The notes under the pieces: model-generated | What the model saw: the letters and a program-made list of their open reading frames with translations, nothing else | What the model was told of the DNA's origin: nothing | The model's database searches: none | Origin: Bacillus sp. ISL-41 | Lineage (GTDB): Bacteria; Bacillota; Bacilli; Bacillales; Cytobacillaceae | Direction: 5' to 3' | Assembly (NCBI RefSeq): GCF_018613235.1 | Contig: NZ_JAGGQP010000003.1 | Coordinates: forward strand, 186,001 to 250,000 | DNA: 64,000 bases | Shown here: positions 1-8,120 of the stretch, piece by piece | How positions within the stretch are numbered: position 1 is the first letter of the stretch | Layout of the letters: every line of letters starts with the position of its first letter | Translations under genes and position numbers: made by a program

Positions 1-635
1 TCAGGGCTTGTTACATCATTCGCACCTTGCATTTCCTGTTCATAGCTTTCGCCGAAATCGAAGGAGCGCGCGCCATAAGGGCAGGCAACGATGCAGTAAC
101 GGCAGCCGATGCAGCGGTCATTGTCGATTGCGACAATTCCGTTTTCCATTTTATAAGTCGCTCTTGTTGGACAAACCTGGGCACAAGCCGGTTTGTCACA
201 CTGCATGCACGGCCTTGGCAGGTTGACGGCCTTGATGTTCGGGAATTCTCCTTCAAGTGATTCCATGACGACATTGTAGGAAATTCCCGGCGGCGTCCTA
301 TTCTCAGCCTTGCAGCTGACCGTACAAGTATCGCACCCGACGCATTTCTTCAGGTCGATGACCATCGCCCATTTCGGACCGTCACCCTTCCTGATATCAG
401 GTCCATCAGCTGAAGCGTAGTAGTTGCCGAATTCCTTTGTCAGTGATGAAGAATAGACTTTATGGAAGTCTTCAATTTTCAGTTTGCCGTTGATGACCTT
501 TCTGGCATCGCGCGCCATGTTCAGGCCAAGCTCTGTATCATACTGTGATTCATCCATTTCCTTCTTAGCATCTGGAAGCATCTTGTCGACGATTTTATCG
601 TAATCTACCTTTTTCTCATTTGAAAAAAGACCCAT
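1..635 (-). CDS. 4Fe-4S dicluster oxidoreductase subunit (partial)
   Basis: The frame is open from an ATG at 635 to the left edge, giving 211 or more residues; the C-terminus lies outside the window. Cysteine clusters are visible at CVGCDTCTVSC, CMQCDKPACAQVCP and CIGCRYCIVACPYGAR, the pattern of DmsB/NrfC/TtrB-type electron-transfer subunits that carry four 4Fe-4S clusters and pass electrons between a quinol-linked membrane subunit and a molybdopterin catalytic subunit. It lies 24 nt after tatA in the same direction, so it is probably in one operon with it. The catalytic and membrane subunits are presumably further left. The substrate cannot be told from this part. Family assignment is firm, substrate unknown. 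Confidence 0.9.
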   Translation of the reverse strand, partial: MGLFSNEKKVDYDKIVDKMLPDAKKEMDESQYDTELGLNMARDARKVINGKLKIEDFHKVYSSSLTKEFGNYYASADGPDIRKGDGPKWAMVIDLKKCVGCDTCTVSCKAENRTPPGISYNVVMESLEGEFPNIKAVNLPRPCMQCDKPACAQVCPTRATYKMENGIVAIDNDRCIGCRYCIVACPYGARSFDFGESYEQEMQGANDVTSP

Positions 636-659
636 TTCCAATCACCTCTTTTTATGCGT

Positions 660-860
660 TTAGATTTCTTTTTTGATTTCCTTGATGTCATCCGCGATAT
701 CATCGGTAATATCATTTGTCAGCTCTCGAGTCGATTTCTTGAATTCCTTCAGCGTCTGTCCGAACGCCCTGCCGATTTCAGGCAGCTTTTTCGGACCGAA
801 GATGATCAGCGCAAGAGTGAGGATTAAAATCAAACCAGGAATCCCGATATTGGATAGCAT
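660..860 (-). CDS. tatA: Twin-arginine translocase subunit TatA
   Basis: A 66-residue protein beginning MLSNIGIPG, with one N-terminal membrane helix, the [10 protein letters not shown] hinge and an amphipathic helix followed by an acidic/lysine tail: the TatA/TatE pattern. TatA forms the protein-conducting part of the Tat pathway, which exports folded cofactor-containing proteins. The start at 860 is chosen because AGGAAGTG lies just upstream. Its place directly before an iron-sulfur oxidoreductase subunit suggests a dedicated TatA for exporting that enzyme. A consensus sigma-54 promoter lies about 45 nt upstream. Confidence 0.92.
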   Translation of the reverse strand: MLSNIGIPGLILILTLALIIFGPKKLPEIGRAFGQTLKEFKKSTRELTNDITDDIADDIKEIKKEI

Positions 861-904
861 AATGCCACTTCCTTTTTTAAAATTTTTTCTTTGCTTATTT
901 ATAA

Positions 905-921
905 TGCAAGCTGCGTGCCAA
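905..921 (-). promoter_or_regulatory. Sigma-54 (-24/-12) promoter of tatA operon
   Basis: On the minus strand the sequence reads TTGGCACG-CAGC-TTGCA, an exact match to the YTGGCACGN4TTGCW consensus of RpoN promoters with correct spacing. Transcription would begin near 894, about 34 nt before the tatA start codon. A sigma-54-dependent activator is encoded at 2361-3701, which fits. Confidence 0.88.
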
Positions 922-928
922 CTTTTTT

Positions 929-1110
929 GGCATGGTGGATTTTTGGGATTACGGCATGGTGGAGTGCCTGCGGGAGTAAGGCGCGGGGGAATCGTGACAC
1001 TTTTGTGAACGAGAAAAAACGGAGGAGATCGAATTTTTGGCTCGATCTCCTCCACTGGTTATGTGACATTTTGGCATGGTCCTGCAATTTTGGCATGTGA
1101 CATTTTGGCA
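929..1110 (-). promoter_or_regulatory. Candidate activator-binding repeats upstream of sigma-54 promoter
   Basis: TGACATTTTGGCA occurs at 1064-1076 and 1098-1110, with a near copy at 1083-1095. Each is an imperfect inverted repeat (TGCCA-N3-TGTCA on the minus strand). GGCATGGTGGA is repeated at 929-939 and 953-963. The distal group lies about 150-200 bp upstream of the promoter, where enhancers for NtrC-type activators usually sit. The NERD gene terminator lies between the two groups. That these are binding sites is inference. Confidence 0.5.
1014..1053 (-). terminator. Terminator after NERD gene
   Basis: A perfect 12-bp stem (1021-1032 with 1042-1053) and 9-nt loop is followed on the minus strand by a run of T. 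Confidence 0.85.
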
Positions 1111-1146
1111 TGGTGTGTGGAAATGGCATGGATGGGGATTGGACGC

Positions 1147-2124
1147 TTAATCCCATAACGGAAAACTTTTGCCAGGTTTGTAGACTCTGCCTTTTTTAGT
1201 GCCGATGCTATCCAGTTCCATTGATGAAAGCAGCCTTTTGGCTTGGTGTATAGAGGGGATGTTGAGGAAATCGCTGAATTGTCTGCTCGTAATAGCAGGA
1301 CCATAAATGATAAAGAAGTCTCTAAGCGCATCAATATGAGCATCTTTTGATAAATGTCCGCATTTTTTGCAAATCCAGTTTCCATGAATCTTTTCCATGC
1401 CTATCCGTCTGCATTCCGGACATTGAACTCCTTTGTGGATTTGATCCATTGGTAAGTTCATTGAAAGAATATCCGGAATATACGGTTCATGACTTTTCAA
1501 TAAAAGCTTGGTGATTTTTTTGATTTCTTTTGTTGATAAAACCTGGTTATGATATTTGTCATCAAAGGACTGAATTTTATAGGCAACAGCTGGAGTCTTA
1601 AAAACTCTCATTCTTACCTCCTGGCTGTTCCCTGGATTTCTGATGATAGCCTGTGAATTACTGATGGAAACCAGATATTCGATTGTGGGTGGAGAAAAAT
1701 GGTTCTTTATTAGGAAGGATTTTAGTTGCGAAGCCTGGGTTCTTGTTTGCAGGATCGGGTCCGGGTAAACTCTTTCGATTCCATTCAACGTTTGAAGCAA
1801 ATAATTGAATTCAGGATTGAAATCCAAAGTGCCAACGTAATTTTTTGAGTCAATGACAAGAATGAAGGTGTTTGATATTAGGAGAGAATCAATCTGGAAG
1901 TAGGTATTATTATGTGGGATCCTTAAATCATGTAAAATATAGAACCCTGTGTGGTCAAATTGCGATAAATGGTAGTCTAGTTCCTTTTCACCTTTGTAGC
2001 CTGCTAATTTTCTGGATAATTTGCTCTCAAGTTCTGATTGCAGCTGTGGATTTAAGGAGAACCTCCTTAATATTGTCTTCAAAACAATAATTTCTCTTGG
2101 AAAATCCCGTTTTTTTTCAATCAA
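1147..2124 (-). CDS. NERD-domain (nuclease-related) protein with zinc ribbon
   Basis: The N-terminal half contains LAGYKGEKELDYHL, FQIDSLLIS and FILVIDSKNYVG, the core of the NERD fold, related to restriction-type nucleases; the D and DxK of the catalytic core are visible. The C-terminal part has a CPEC...CKKC zinc ribbon (roughly residues 235-260) and a helical tail. About 325 residues. Start codon is uncertain: GTG at 2133 and ATG at 2130 overlap or crowd the GGGAG motif, whereas TTG at 2124 (MIEKKRDF) has it at proper spacing, so TTG is preferred. Role unknown; NERD proteins of Bacillus are mostly uncharacterised. It stands alone with its own terminator. Confidence 0.82.
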   Translation of the reverse strand: MIEKKRDFPREIIVLKTILRRFSLNPQLQSELESKLSRKLAGYKGEKELDYHLSQFDHTGFYILHDLRIPHNNTYFQIDSLLISNTFILVIDSKNYVGTLDFNPEFNYLLQTLNGIERVYPDPILQTRTQASQLKSFLIKNHFSPPTIEYLVSISNSQAIIRNPGNSQEVRMRVFKTPAVAYKIQSFDDKYHNQVLSTKEIKKITKLLLKSHEPYIPDILSMNLPMDQIHKGVQCPECRRIGMEKIHGNWICKKCGHLSKDAHIDALRDFFIIYGPAITSRQFSDFLNIPSIHQAKRLLSSMELDSIGTKKGRVYKPGKSFPLWD

Positions 2125-2202
2125 GCACATCACTCCCTTTTATTTTTCCTCTATAATAATTCTCTTTTCATTCTTCAGATCCCTTTTACCAGGTCATTAA
2201 AA

Positions 2203-2345
2203 GTTTTATAGCGAAATTTTAGTTTTTATAGCGATTTTTTCCTTTTTATAGCGAAATTTTTATTTTTATAGCGATTTTTTCTTTTTTATAGCGAAAATAA
2301 AAATATTATAGCGAACTGGAAATTCCACGCGTTTTTTTCCAGTTC
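2203..2345. repeat. 20-nt phased TATAGCGA array plus hairpin
   Basis: GCGA recurs at 2211, 2231, 2251, 2271, 2291 and 2311, exactly 20 nt apart, each preceded by TATA and separated by T-rich spacers. The array ends in an inverted repeat (2313-2322 with 2336-2345, GAACTGGAAA/TTTCCAGTTC). It fills most of the gap between the NERD and response-regulator genes. Similar arrays occur at several other junctions in the window. Confidence 0.9.
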
Positions 2346-2360
2346 GCCGCCCACCTCAAG

Positions 2361-3701
2361 CTACTCTTTCAACCCATACTGATCAATCTTCCGATAAAGA
2401 TTCCGCACGCTGATCCCCAGCACGTCCGCAGCCTTTGTTTTGTTCCATTTCATCTGTTTCAACGCGTTTTCGATGTGCACTTTTTCGACTTCTTCCAATG
2501 AGCAAAGCGGAGATAGCTGAACTTCTGTCTTAGCCTTTGTTTTTACAGACTGAGGCAAAAGCAAGTCATCACCTTGGATCATGCTTCCTTTCGATAGAAG
2601 TACGCCGCGTTCGATCAGATGGCTGAGCTCGCGGACATTGCCCGGAAAATCGTACTCTTCAAGCGCGGCCAGGGCTTCCTCCGATAGCCGCTTTGACGGG
2701 TCTTTCGTTCTCCCGATGAAATGGTCAATCAGCGCAGGCAAATCACCCTTCCGTTCTCGCAGCGGCGGAATCGTCAGCTTCACAACATTCAACCGGTAAT
2801 ACAAATCTTCGCGGAAACGCCCTTCAGCGACTTCTTTTTCCATGTCGCGGTTCGTGGCTGCGACGACGCGGACAGTAACATGCCTTTCCCTGACGTCGCC
2901 GACCCGGCGGAATTCTCCCGTTTCCAGGAAGCGCAGCAATTTTACCTGAAGTGCCAGCGGCATTTCGCCAAGTTCATCCAAAAACAGCGTGCCGCCCTTT
3001 GCCGCTTCAACAAGGCCTTTCTTGTCCTGGCTCGCTCCGGTAAAAGCACCGCGGGCATGCCCGAACAATTCACTTTCCAACAGATGCTCAGGGAGCGCAC
3101 CGGAGTTCACCGGCACAAATGGTTCATCAGCACGGCTGCTCCAGTAATGAAGGGCCTTCGCGAACAACTCCTTCCCGGTGCCGCTTTCGCCCTCAATCAG
3201 GACAGGCACATCACTGTCGGCAATCCGCCGCGTCATCTCAAGCACTTCTTTAAAATTTCCACTGTCACCGATGATGTTGAACTCATTATGCTGGGCGATG
3301 ATCTTTTTCATCGAAGCATTCTTCTCTTTGAGCGCCTTATTTTCTGCAGCCTTGCCAATCGTCAATTCCAATTCTGATAGATTATAAGGCTTGGTGATAT
3401 AATCGAAGGCGCCCACCTTCATCGCTTCAATCGCGGTATCGATCGTCCCATGCCCTGTCAGGATCAGAACTTCGATATCAGGCTGGACCTTCTTGGTTTC
3501 TTTTAACAGCTCGATGCCATCCATACCTGGCAGGCGGATGTCATAAACACCGATGTCATATTCGTTCTTTTCCACAAGTTCAAGGGCATCCTCTGCCTTG
3601 CCTGCGCTGTCCACGTCAAATCCCTTACGCTTCAGCCTCCTCACCAAAAGCTCAAGCAAATCCTGTTCATCGTCAACGACTAGCAATCTTGTTGCTGGCA
3701 T
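2361..3701 (-). CDS. Sigma-54-dependent response regulator (NtrC/AtoC type)
   Basis: About 446 residues in three parts: a receiver domain (residues 1-120, DDE near the N-terminus, phospho-acceptor D in YDIRLPG, K in ITKPY); an AAA+ sigma-54 activation domain with Walker A ESGTGKE, the GAFTGA loop that contacts sigma-54, Walker B TLFLDE; and a C-terminal Fis-type helix-turn-helix (TKAADVLGISVRNLYRKI). All key motifs are intact. ATG 3701 (or GTG 3704) follows GGAGGTG. It overlaps the kinase gene by about 30 nt, so the two are co-translated partners. The likely target is the sigma-54 promoter at 905-921. Confidence 0.93.
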   Translation of the reverse strand: MPATRLLVVDDEQDLLELLVRRLKRKGFDVDSAGKAEDALELVEKNEYDIGVYDIRLPGMDGIELLKETKKVQPDIEVLILTGHGTIDTAIEAMKVGAFDYITKPYNLSELELTIGKAAENKALKEKNASMKKIIAQHNEFNIIGDSGNFKEVLEMTRRIADSDVPVLIEGESGTGKELFAKALHYWSSRADEPFVPVNSGALPEHLLESELFGHARGAFTGASQDKKGLVEAAKGGTLFLDELGEMPLALQVKLLRFLETGEFRRVGDVRERHVTVRVVAATNRDMEKEVAEGRFREDLYYRLNVVKLTIPPLRERKGDLPALIDHFIGRTKDPSKRLSEEALAALEEYDFPGNVRELSHLIERGVLLSKGSMIQGDDLLLPQSVKTKAKTEVQLSPLCSLEEVEKVHIENALKQMKWNKTKAADVLGISVRNLYRKIDQYGLKE

Positions 3702-5946
3702 CACAGCCCACCTCCATTGTTTCTTGTTCCGGCGGCTCGCCGTTCTCTTCGCGCCCCACTGCTGTTCTTACTTCTGATACACGACTGCTGTTACTGTGGT
3801 CCACTTCTGATTCTTCACGACTGCCGATATTATAAACCATCTCTATTGGCTGATTCTCCACATCCCGTACTGCCTTCATCGAACGGCCTGCAGGCAGCTG
3901 GATTTCTACCGTCGTTCCTTCTGATGGTTTACTGTCAATGGTGATGCTTCCGCCGAATTGCTGGATGATGCCGTAGCATACTGACAAACCAAGTCCGGTT
4001 CCTTTTCCGACTGGCTTTGTCGTAAAGAATGGGTCAAATAGTTTATCCATTGCTTCGGCGGGAATTCCGTGGCCGCTGTCGGTCACTTTTATTGAAACTG
4101 CTTCCTGGCTGCTGAATGACGCGGAAACAATCAGTTTTCCTTCGCTTTCCATCGCATCAACCGCGTTATTGATCAGGTTGACGATGACCTGCATCAGCTT
4201 AAGCCCGTCACCATTAACAGCCGGCAGCCCTTCATCAACATGAATTTCAAGCTGGATCCGCTGCTTTTTCAGCTGGTGCTCAACCAGGCTGACACTATTT
4301 TCAATGATTTCTTTCACACGAATCCGGTCATCTGTCCAATCATTCTTCCGGGAAAAATTAAGCAGGTTTCCGGTAATCCGTTTGCAGCGCTCGGTATTTT
4401 CCTTGATTTTACGAAGATAATGCTCCATTTCCTTTTCATCCAGGTCCTCGTCACCACCCTGGATTCTGTCAATCAAATCTTCTGCGTAGACATTGATCGT
4501 CGCCAGCGGGTTATTGACCTCATGCGCGAAGCTCGAAGCCATGATCCCGAGCGCGCTCAGTTTATCTGTCTGGATCATCGTTTCTTCCATTTGTTTTTGC
4601 TCGGTGATGTCCTCGAGCACGACGAGGAACTCTCCCTCTTCTTCGATCGCGTGGTTTAGCGGAAATACTCTGTGCCTGAAAATCCGCTCGCCATTTGTGC
4701 CGTCCTTGAACTTCATGACTTCGTCGGCGATTTTATCAAGGTCCGGACAGGTAATCGGACAATTCAGGCAAGGCGTATTCTCACCGCCAATCACAGCATA
4801 ACAAGGCAGCGTCAACCGGTCCTCCTTCAGCCATCCTTTTAAAATCGGGTTCATCCAGGTGATCCGGTATTCTTTTGTCACAAGTGCCAGCCCGGCACCA
4901 ATCCCGTTGACAACCACATCAAGCCTTTCCTTCTCCTGCTCGAGCAGCCTTGACTTTTCAAGCAACTCCTTGCTCATATCATTGAAGGAATCAGCAAGCT
5001 TTCCCAGCTCATCGGTCCGTTTCATTTTCACCGGTTCGATTTTGCGGCCTTTCTTCAAATTGTTCATTTCCCTGTCAATTGAAACTATTGGCCTTGTAAA
5101 ATAAAGCCCTGCCCAGACGCTGATTAAGCTCACAGTTAAAATCACCAAGGCGACTGCGCCTATGCCGCTTTGCAGCATCCTGTTGATTGGGGCAAAAGCT
5201 GTTGTTTTCGGCTGCTCCATCACCAGCACCCAGTTTAAGTCTGCAATTTCTGCCGTTACACCAATCTCGTCCTGGCTGCCAGATGTCTGTTTTTGCCAGA
5301 GCTTGCTGTAATCCTGATGGGCAATAACGCGGTCTTTATCATCTACTAAATAAATATATGAGGAATGATCCTGCCGCATCGAGGAGATTTTCCCGATGAT
5401 CTTCTGCAGCTGGACAACGACTCCAATTGCTTTTTTCGACTCATCTTCGTAAAAAGGAATCGCTAGTTTCATGACAGGCTGGCCATACTGGTTGAACTCC
5501 ACCTGGCCATACACCCTGTCGCGAGTTTGCAGCTGGAACCACATATCATCCGTGAACCAGCGCTCGTTATTCCCTGTAATATTGAGTTCGTAGCGGGACA
5601 CCCTTTTTTCTACAAAGCCATGACCATCCACAATGATGACCTCCTCGATTGATTCGCTTTGCTGCAGGAGCTCATATAATGCGCTTTGTTTTTCATCTAA
5701 AAGATTAAGAGATGCAAGGACATGGATCCTCTGAAAGGTCTGGCTGAATTCATACTCGATTTCACGGGACAGATTCTCGAGCACCAGATGCTGTTTTTCC
5801 ACGATTCTTGTTTCCAAATCCGCTTTTACAAAAGAATAGTAATATAAACTGATCAGCAGCAGCGGAATCGTCGACATCACTACTCCGAAAACAAGGACCT
5901 TGTTGCGAATCGTCTGCGAGTGCATGAAATCAATCAAAACTCTCAT
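3673..5946 (-). CDS. Membrane sensor histidine kinase (dCache-HAMP-PAS-HisKA)
   Basis: 757 residues. Two membrane helices (about 16-40 and 270-295) flank an extracellular dCache-like sensor; then HAMP, a coiled coil, a PAS domain, HisKA with the phospho-acceptor in FAHEVNNPLATI, and an ATPase domain (NLINNAVDA, GHGIP, GKGTGLGLSV). The PAS domain holds a cysteine-rich segment (PCYAVIGG...PCLNCPITCPD) that may bind a metal or sense redox state. The last 60 residues after the ATPase domain are hydrophilic and unusual. It overlaps the binding-protein gene by 4 nt (ATGA), a three-gene signalling operon with the sigma-54 activator. Confidence 0.9.
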   Translation of the reverse strand: MRVLIDFMHSQTIRNKVLVFGVVMSTIPLLLISLYYYSFVKADLETRIVEKQHLVLENLSREIEYEFSQTFQRIHVLASLNLLDEKQSALYELLQQSESIEEVIIVDGHGFVEKRVSRYELNITGNNERWFTDDMWFQLQTRDRVYGQVEFNQYGQPVMKLAIPFYEDESKKAIGVVVQLQKIIGKISSMRQDHSSYIYLVDDKDRVIAHQDYSKLWQKQTSGSQDEIGVTAEIADLNWVLVMEQPKTTAFAPINRMLQSGIGAVALVILTVSLISVWAGLYFTRPIVSIDREMNNLKKGRKIEPVKMKRTDELGKLADSFNDMSKELLEKSRLLEQEKERLDVVVNGIGAGLALVTKEYRITWMNPILKGWLKEDRLTLPCYAVIGGENTPCLNCPITCPDLDKIADEVMKFKDGTNGERIFRHRVFPLNHAIEEEGEFLVVLEDITEQKQMEETMIQTDKLSALGIMASSFAHEVNNPLATINVYAEDLIDRIQGGDEDLDEKEMEHYLRKIKENTERCKRITGNLLNFSRKNDWTDDRIRVKEIIENSVSLVEHQLKKQRIQLEIHVDEGLPAVNGDGLKLMQVIVNLINNAVDAMESEGKLIVSASFSSQEAVSIKVTDSGHGIPAEAMDKLFDPFFTTKPVGKGTGLGLSVCYGIIQQFGGSITIDSKPSEGTTVEIQLPAGRSMKAVRDVENQPIEMVYNIGSREESEVDHSNSSRVSEVRTAVGREENGEPPEQETMEVGCDASNKIASR

Positions 5947-6962
5947 CGCTTCCTGCCTCCTTGAACTTCAGGATGGATCAGTTCGGCGATATGCAGCAAA
6001 TCCTGATTAATGGAGACTCCAAGCGCGTCCTTCGTCTGCTGGTTGACAACAAAACGAATCCCATCTGGCAGTTCGACAGGCAACTCCCCCGGCTTGTTAC
6101 CCTGAAGTATCAGGCTGACGAACCTTGAAGCCTGGTAGCCCTGGGAATAAAAGCTGGATCCGTAGCTTGCCAGCAGCCCTTTCTCTGCTTCAAAATCATA
6201 CAATCCCATAGCCGGGATTTTTTTCTCCTCCGTCAGCTTCACAATCTCCTCTGTCAGAGATTCAATCCTGAAACTGGGAAGAACAAGGATCGCCTCTCCT
6301 TCACCCACTGTTTTCCATAGAGTATCCAGACATTGTTTTGAAGCATCGCATGGCGCGATGTCCACACCCAATTCCCTGGCTGCACTCTTCGTTTCTTCGA
6401 GGCTCAATTTGCTAACATCAATCTTGCTGTCATATATCACATGCACCCTGCCAATAGCGGGCACCAGTGAAGTAAGCATCTCGAGACGCTTGCCAGAGAT
6501 ACTGGCATGATAGTTATTAATTCCTGTAAAAAGGCCTCCTGGTGACTTGTAATCTTTGATCAAACCAAGTTCCTTCGGTGCCGCAAGTCCTGCAAAAACA
6601 ACCGAAATCTCGATATTGGCCTCATCCATTTTTTCCTTTAGCCTAAGGGTTTCAATTCCACCGAGCGTAACGATCAGGTCGGGATTTTCTTTTAGAAGCT
6701 GATCAATTTGCTTGTCAATCAGCTCTTCATCGTCATGTGCATTTTTCACCGTAAAATGGACTTCTTTGGCGCTATATCCCAGATCCTTCAATCCCGATTC
6801 CAGCCCAGTGAATTTCTCATAGCGGTTTTCGCCGATCATCAGGACGCCAACTTCTGCCGGCTTATCTCCCCTGATTCCAAGAAAAGCATATAAAAGAGCC
6901 GAAATGGCTATCGTTGTCAGAAAGAAGAAATACCACTTTGTTTTCACAGTCTGCGCCCCCAT
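5943..6962 (-). CDS. ABC-type substrate-binding protein, probable co-sensor
   Basis: 339 residues with an N-terminal membrane anchor (residues 9-27) and a periplasmic-binding fold of the TTM-type/PF04392 class (LMIGENRYEKFTGLESGLKDLG; DLIVTLGG; GLYDFEAEKGLLASYG). No ABC permease or ATPase gene is near; instead it is translationally coupled to a sensor kinase. It probably captures a small ligand outside the cell and presents it to the kinase's sensor domain. The ligand is not evident. It is not lipidated: no lipobox is seen after the first helix. Confidence 0.85.
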   Translation of the reverse strand: MGAQTVKTKWYFFFLTTIAISALLYAFLGIRGDKPAEVGVLMIGENRYEKFTGLESGLKDLGYSAKEVHFTVKNAHDDEELIDKQIDQLLKENPDLIVTLGGIETLRLKEKMDEANIEISVVFAGLAAPKELGLIKDYKSPGGLFTGINNYHASISGKRLEMLTSLVPAIGRVHVIYDSKIDVSKLSLEETKSAARELGVDIAPCDASKQCLDTLWKTVGEGEAILVLPSFRIESLTEEIVKLTEEKKIPAMGLYDFEAEKGLLASYGSSFYSQGYQASRFVSLILQGNKPGELPVELPDGIRFVVNQQTKDALGVSINQDLLHIAELIHPEVQGGRKR

Positions 6963-7035
6963 TTCCAGTATTCCCTTCCACTATAACGGAAAAAGCAACG
7001 TAGCCATCTTGATAAAAAGGATAATTTTATGAACA

Positions 7036-7067
7036 TAAAAAGGTTCCCCTCAAATAGAGGAGAACCT
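7036..7067 (-). terminator. Terminator after gnd
   Basis: AGGTTCTCCTC/GAGGGGAACCT stem with 5-nt loop, followed by T-rich sequence on the minus strand. Confidence 0.85.
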
Positions 7068-7072
7068 AGTTA

Positions 7073-7975
7073 TTAATTTTCTTTTCTTTCAACCGCATGA
7101 CCGCCAAACTCATTTCTTAGCGCGGCAACCACTTTTCCTGTAAAAGTATCTTCTTCCAGAGAGCGATATCTCATCATTAATGACAGTGCGATGACCGGCG
7201 CAGCGGTTTGAAGATCGAGTGCAGTTTCTACCGTCCACTTTCCTTCGCCTGATGAATGCATGACACCTTTGATGCTTTCAAGCTTAGGTTCTTTATCGAA
7301 TGCGTTTTCCATTAATTCCATCAGCCAGCTGCGGATGACGGAACCATGGTTCCATACACGTGAAACTTCCTTATAGTCGTAATCGAATGGGCTTTTTTCA
7401 AGAATCTCAAAGCCTTCAGCGATTGCCTGCATCATTCCGTACTCGATTCCGTTATGCACCATTTTCAGGAAGTGGCCGCTTCCGACCTTTCCAGTGTAAA
7501 GGTAGCCTTTTTCAATCGAAATGTCCTTGAAGATTGGTTCAACATGGGCAAAAACTTCTGCGTCGCCGCCGATCATTGTGCAGGCACCATTGCGCGCGCC
7601 TTCCATTCCGCCGCTTGTTCCTACGTCCATAAACTGGATTCCTGAAGCAGAAAGCTTTTCAGCACGTCTTAACGTATCCTTATAGTTTGAGTTCCCTCCA
7701 TCGATAAGGATATCGCCTTCCTCTAAGTATGGTGTGAACTTCTCGATCACCTGGTCGATCAATTCCCCTGCAGGAATCATCAGCCAGATAACACGCGGCT
7801 TTGGCAGCATGTCTGCCATTGTCTTATAATCAGCAGCAATTTCTGCACCCTCTGCTTTGATGTTCTGCATTGCTTCCTCATTTATATCATTCGCCACAAC
7901 CTCATGGCCATTTTCCATTAAATTCAATACCAAGTTATAACCCATTTTTCCAAGTCCAACCATTCCTAGTTTCAC
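7073..7975 (-). CDS. gnd: 6-phosphogluconate dehydrogenase, decarboxylating (YqeC/GntZ short type)
   Basis: 300 residues starting at GTG (VKLGMVGLGKMGYNL) with AAGGAG 9 nt upstream; upstream in-frame codons have no such site. Rossmann motif GLGKMG, the substrate segment DVGTSGGMEGARNG, and KMVHNGIEYGMMQ with the catalytic lysine are all visible. It oxidises and decarboxylates 6-phosphogluconate to ribulose-5-phosphate. The length of about 300 residues matches the short, often NAD-linked class, not the 470-residue class. It follows an RpiR regulator gene in the same direction, which probably controls it. Confidence 0.93.
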   Translation of the reverse strand: MKLGMVGLGKMGYNLVLNLMENGHEVVANDINEEAMQNIKAEGAEIAADYKTMADMLPKPRVIWLMIPAGELIDQVIEKFTPYLEEGDILIDGGNSNYKDTLRRAEKLSASGIQFMDVGTSGGMEGARNGACTMIGGDAEVFAHVEPIFKDISIEKGYLYTGKVGSGHFLKMVHNGIEYGMMQAIAEGFEILEKSPFDYDYKEVSRVWNHGSVIRSWLMELMENAFDKEPKLESIKGVMHSSGEGKWTVETALDLQTAAPVIALSLMMRYRSLEEDTFTGKVVAALRNEFGGHAVERKEN

Positions 7976-8060
7976 TGCGATGCACTCCTTTTTGTCAGGC
8001 TCTTTTTTCGAATGAATTTCCAGACAAGTCTCTGTTATTCCGAAAAGAGCTTCGTTATAA

Positions 8061-8117
8061 TTTGATAGTATCAAATATTTTTTCATATGTATATCTATTT
8101 TATGAAAATATTTTTCA
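8061..8117. promoter_or_regulatory. Palindromes upstream of gnd
   Basis: TTTGATA-G-TATCAAA at 8061-8075 is a perfect inverted repeat, and a near-palindrome TGAAAATATTTTTCA lies at 8103-8117. The second resembles TGAAAATTTTTTTCA at 9046-9060 upstream of the RpiR gene. The shared TGAAA-N5-TTTCA form suggests one regulator, probably the RpiR protein itself, acts at both. Confidence 0.5.
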
Positions 8118-8120
8118 CCA

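Noticed and set aside
11-274. 87-codon minus frame and plus-strand frames at the left edge
   Set aside because: They are shadows of the iron-sulfur subunit, whose frame is open to the edge and has the cysteine motifs.
1064-1110. A plus-strand sigma-54 promoter in the TTGGCATGGTCCTGCA sequence
   Set aside because: The GG-to-GC spacing is one n too short and no gene follows on that strand; the exact site is on the minus strand at 905-921.
2203-2345. CRISPR array
   Set aside because: The unit is only 20 nt with no unique spacers of constant length, and no cas genes lie nearby.
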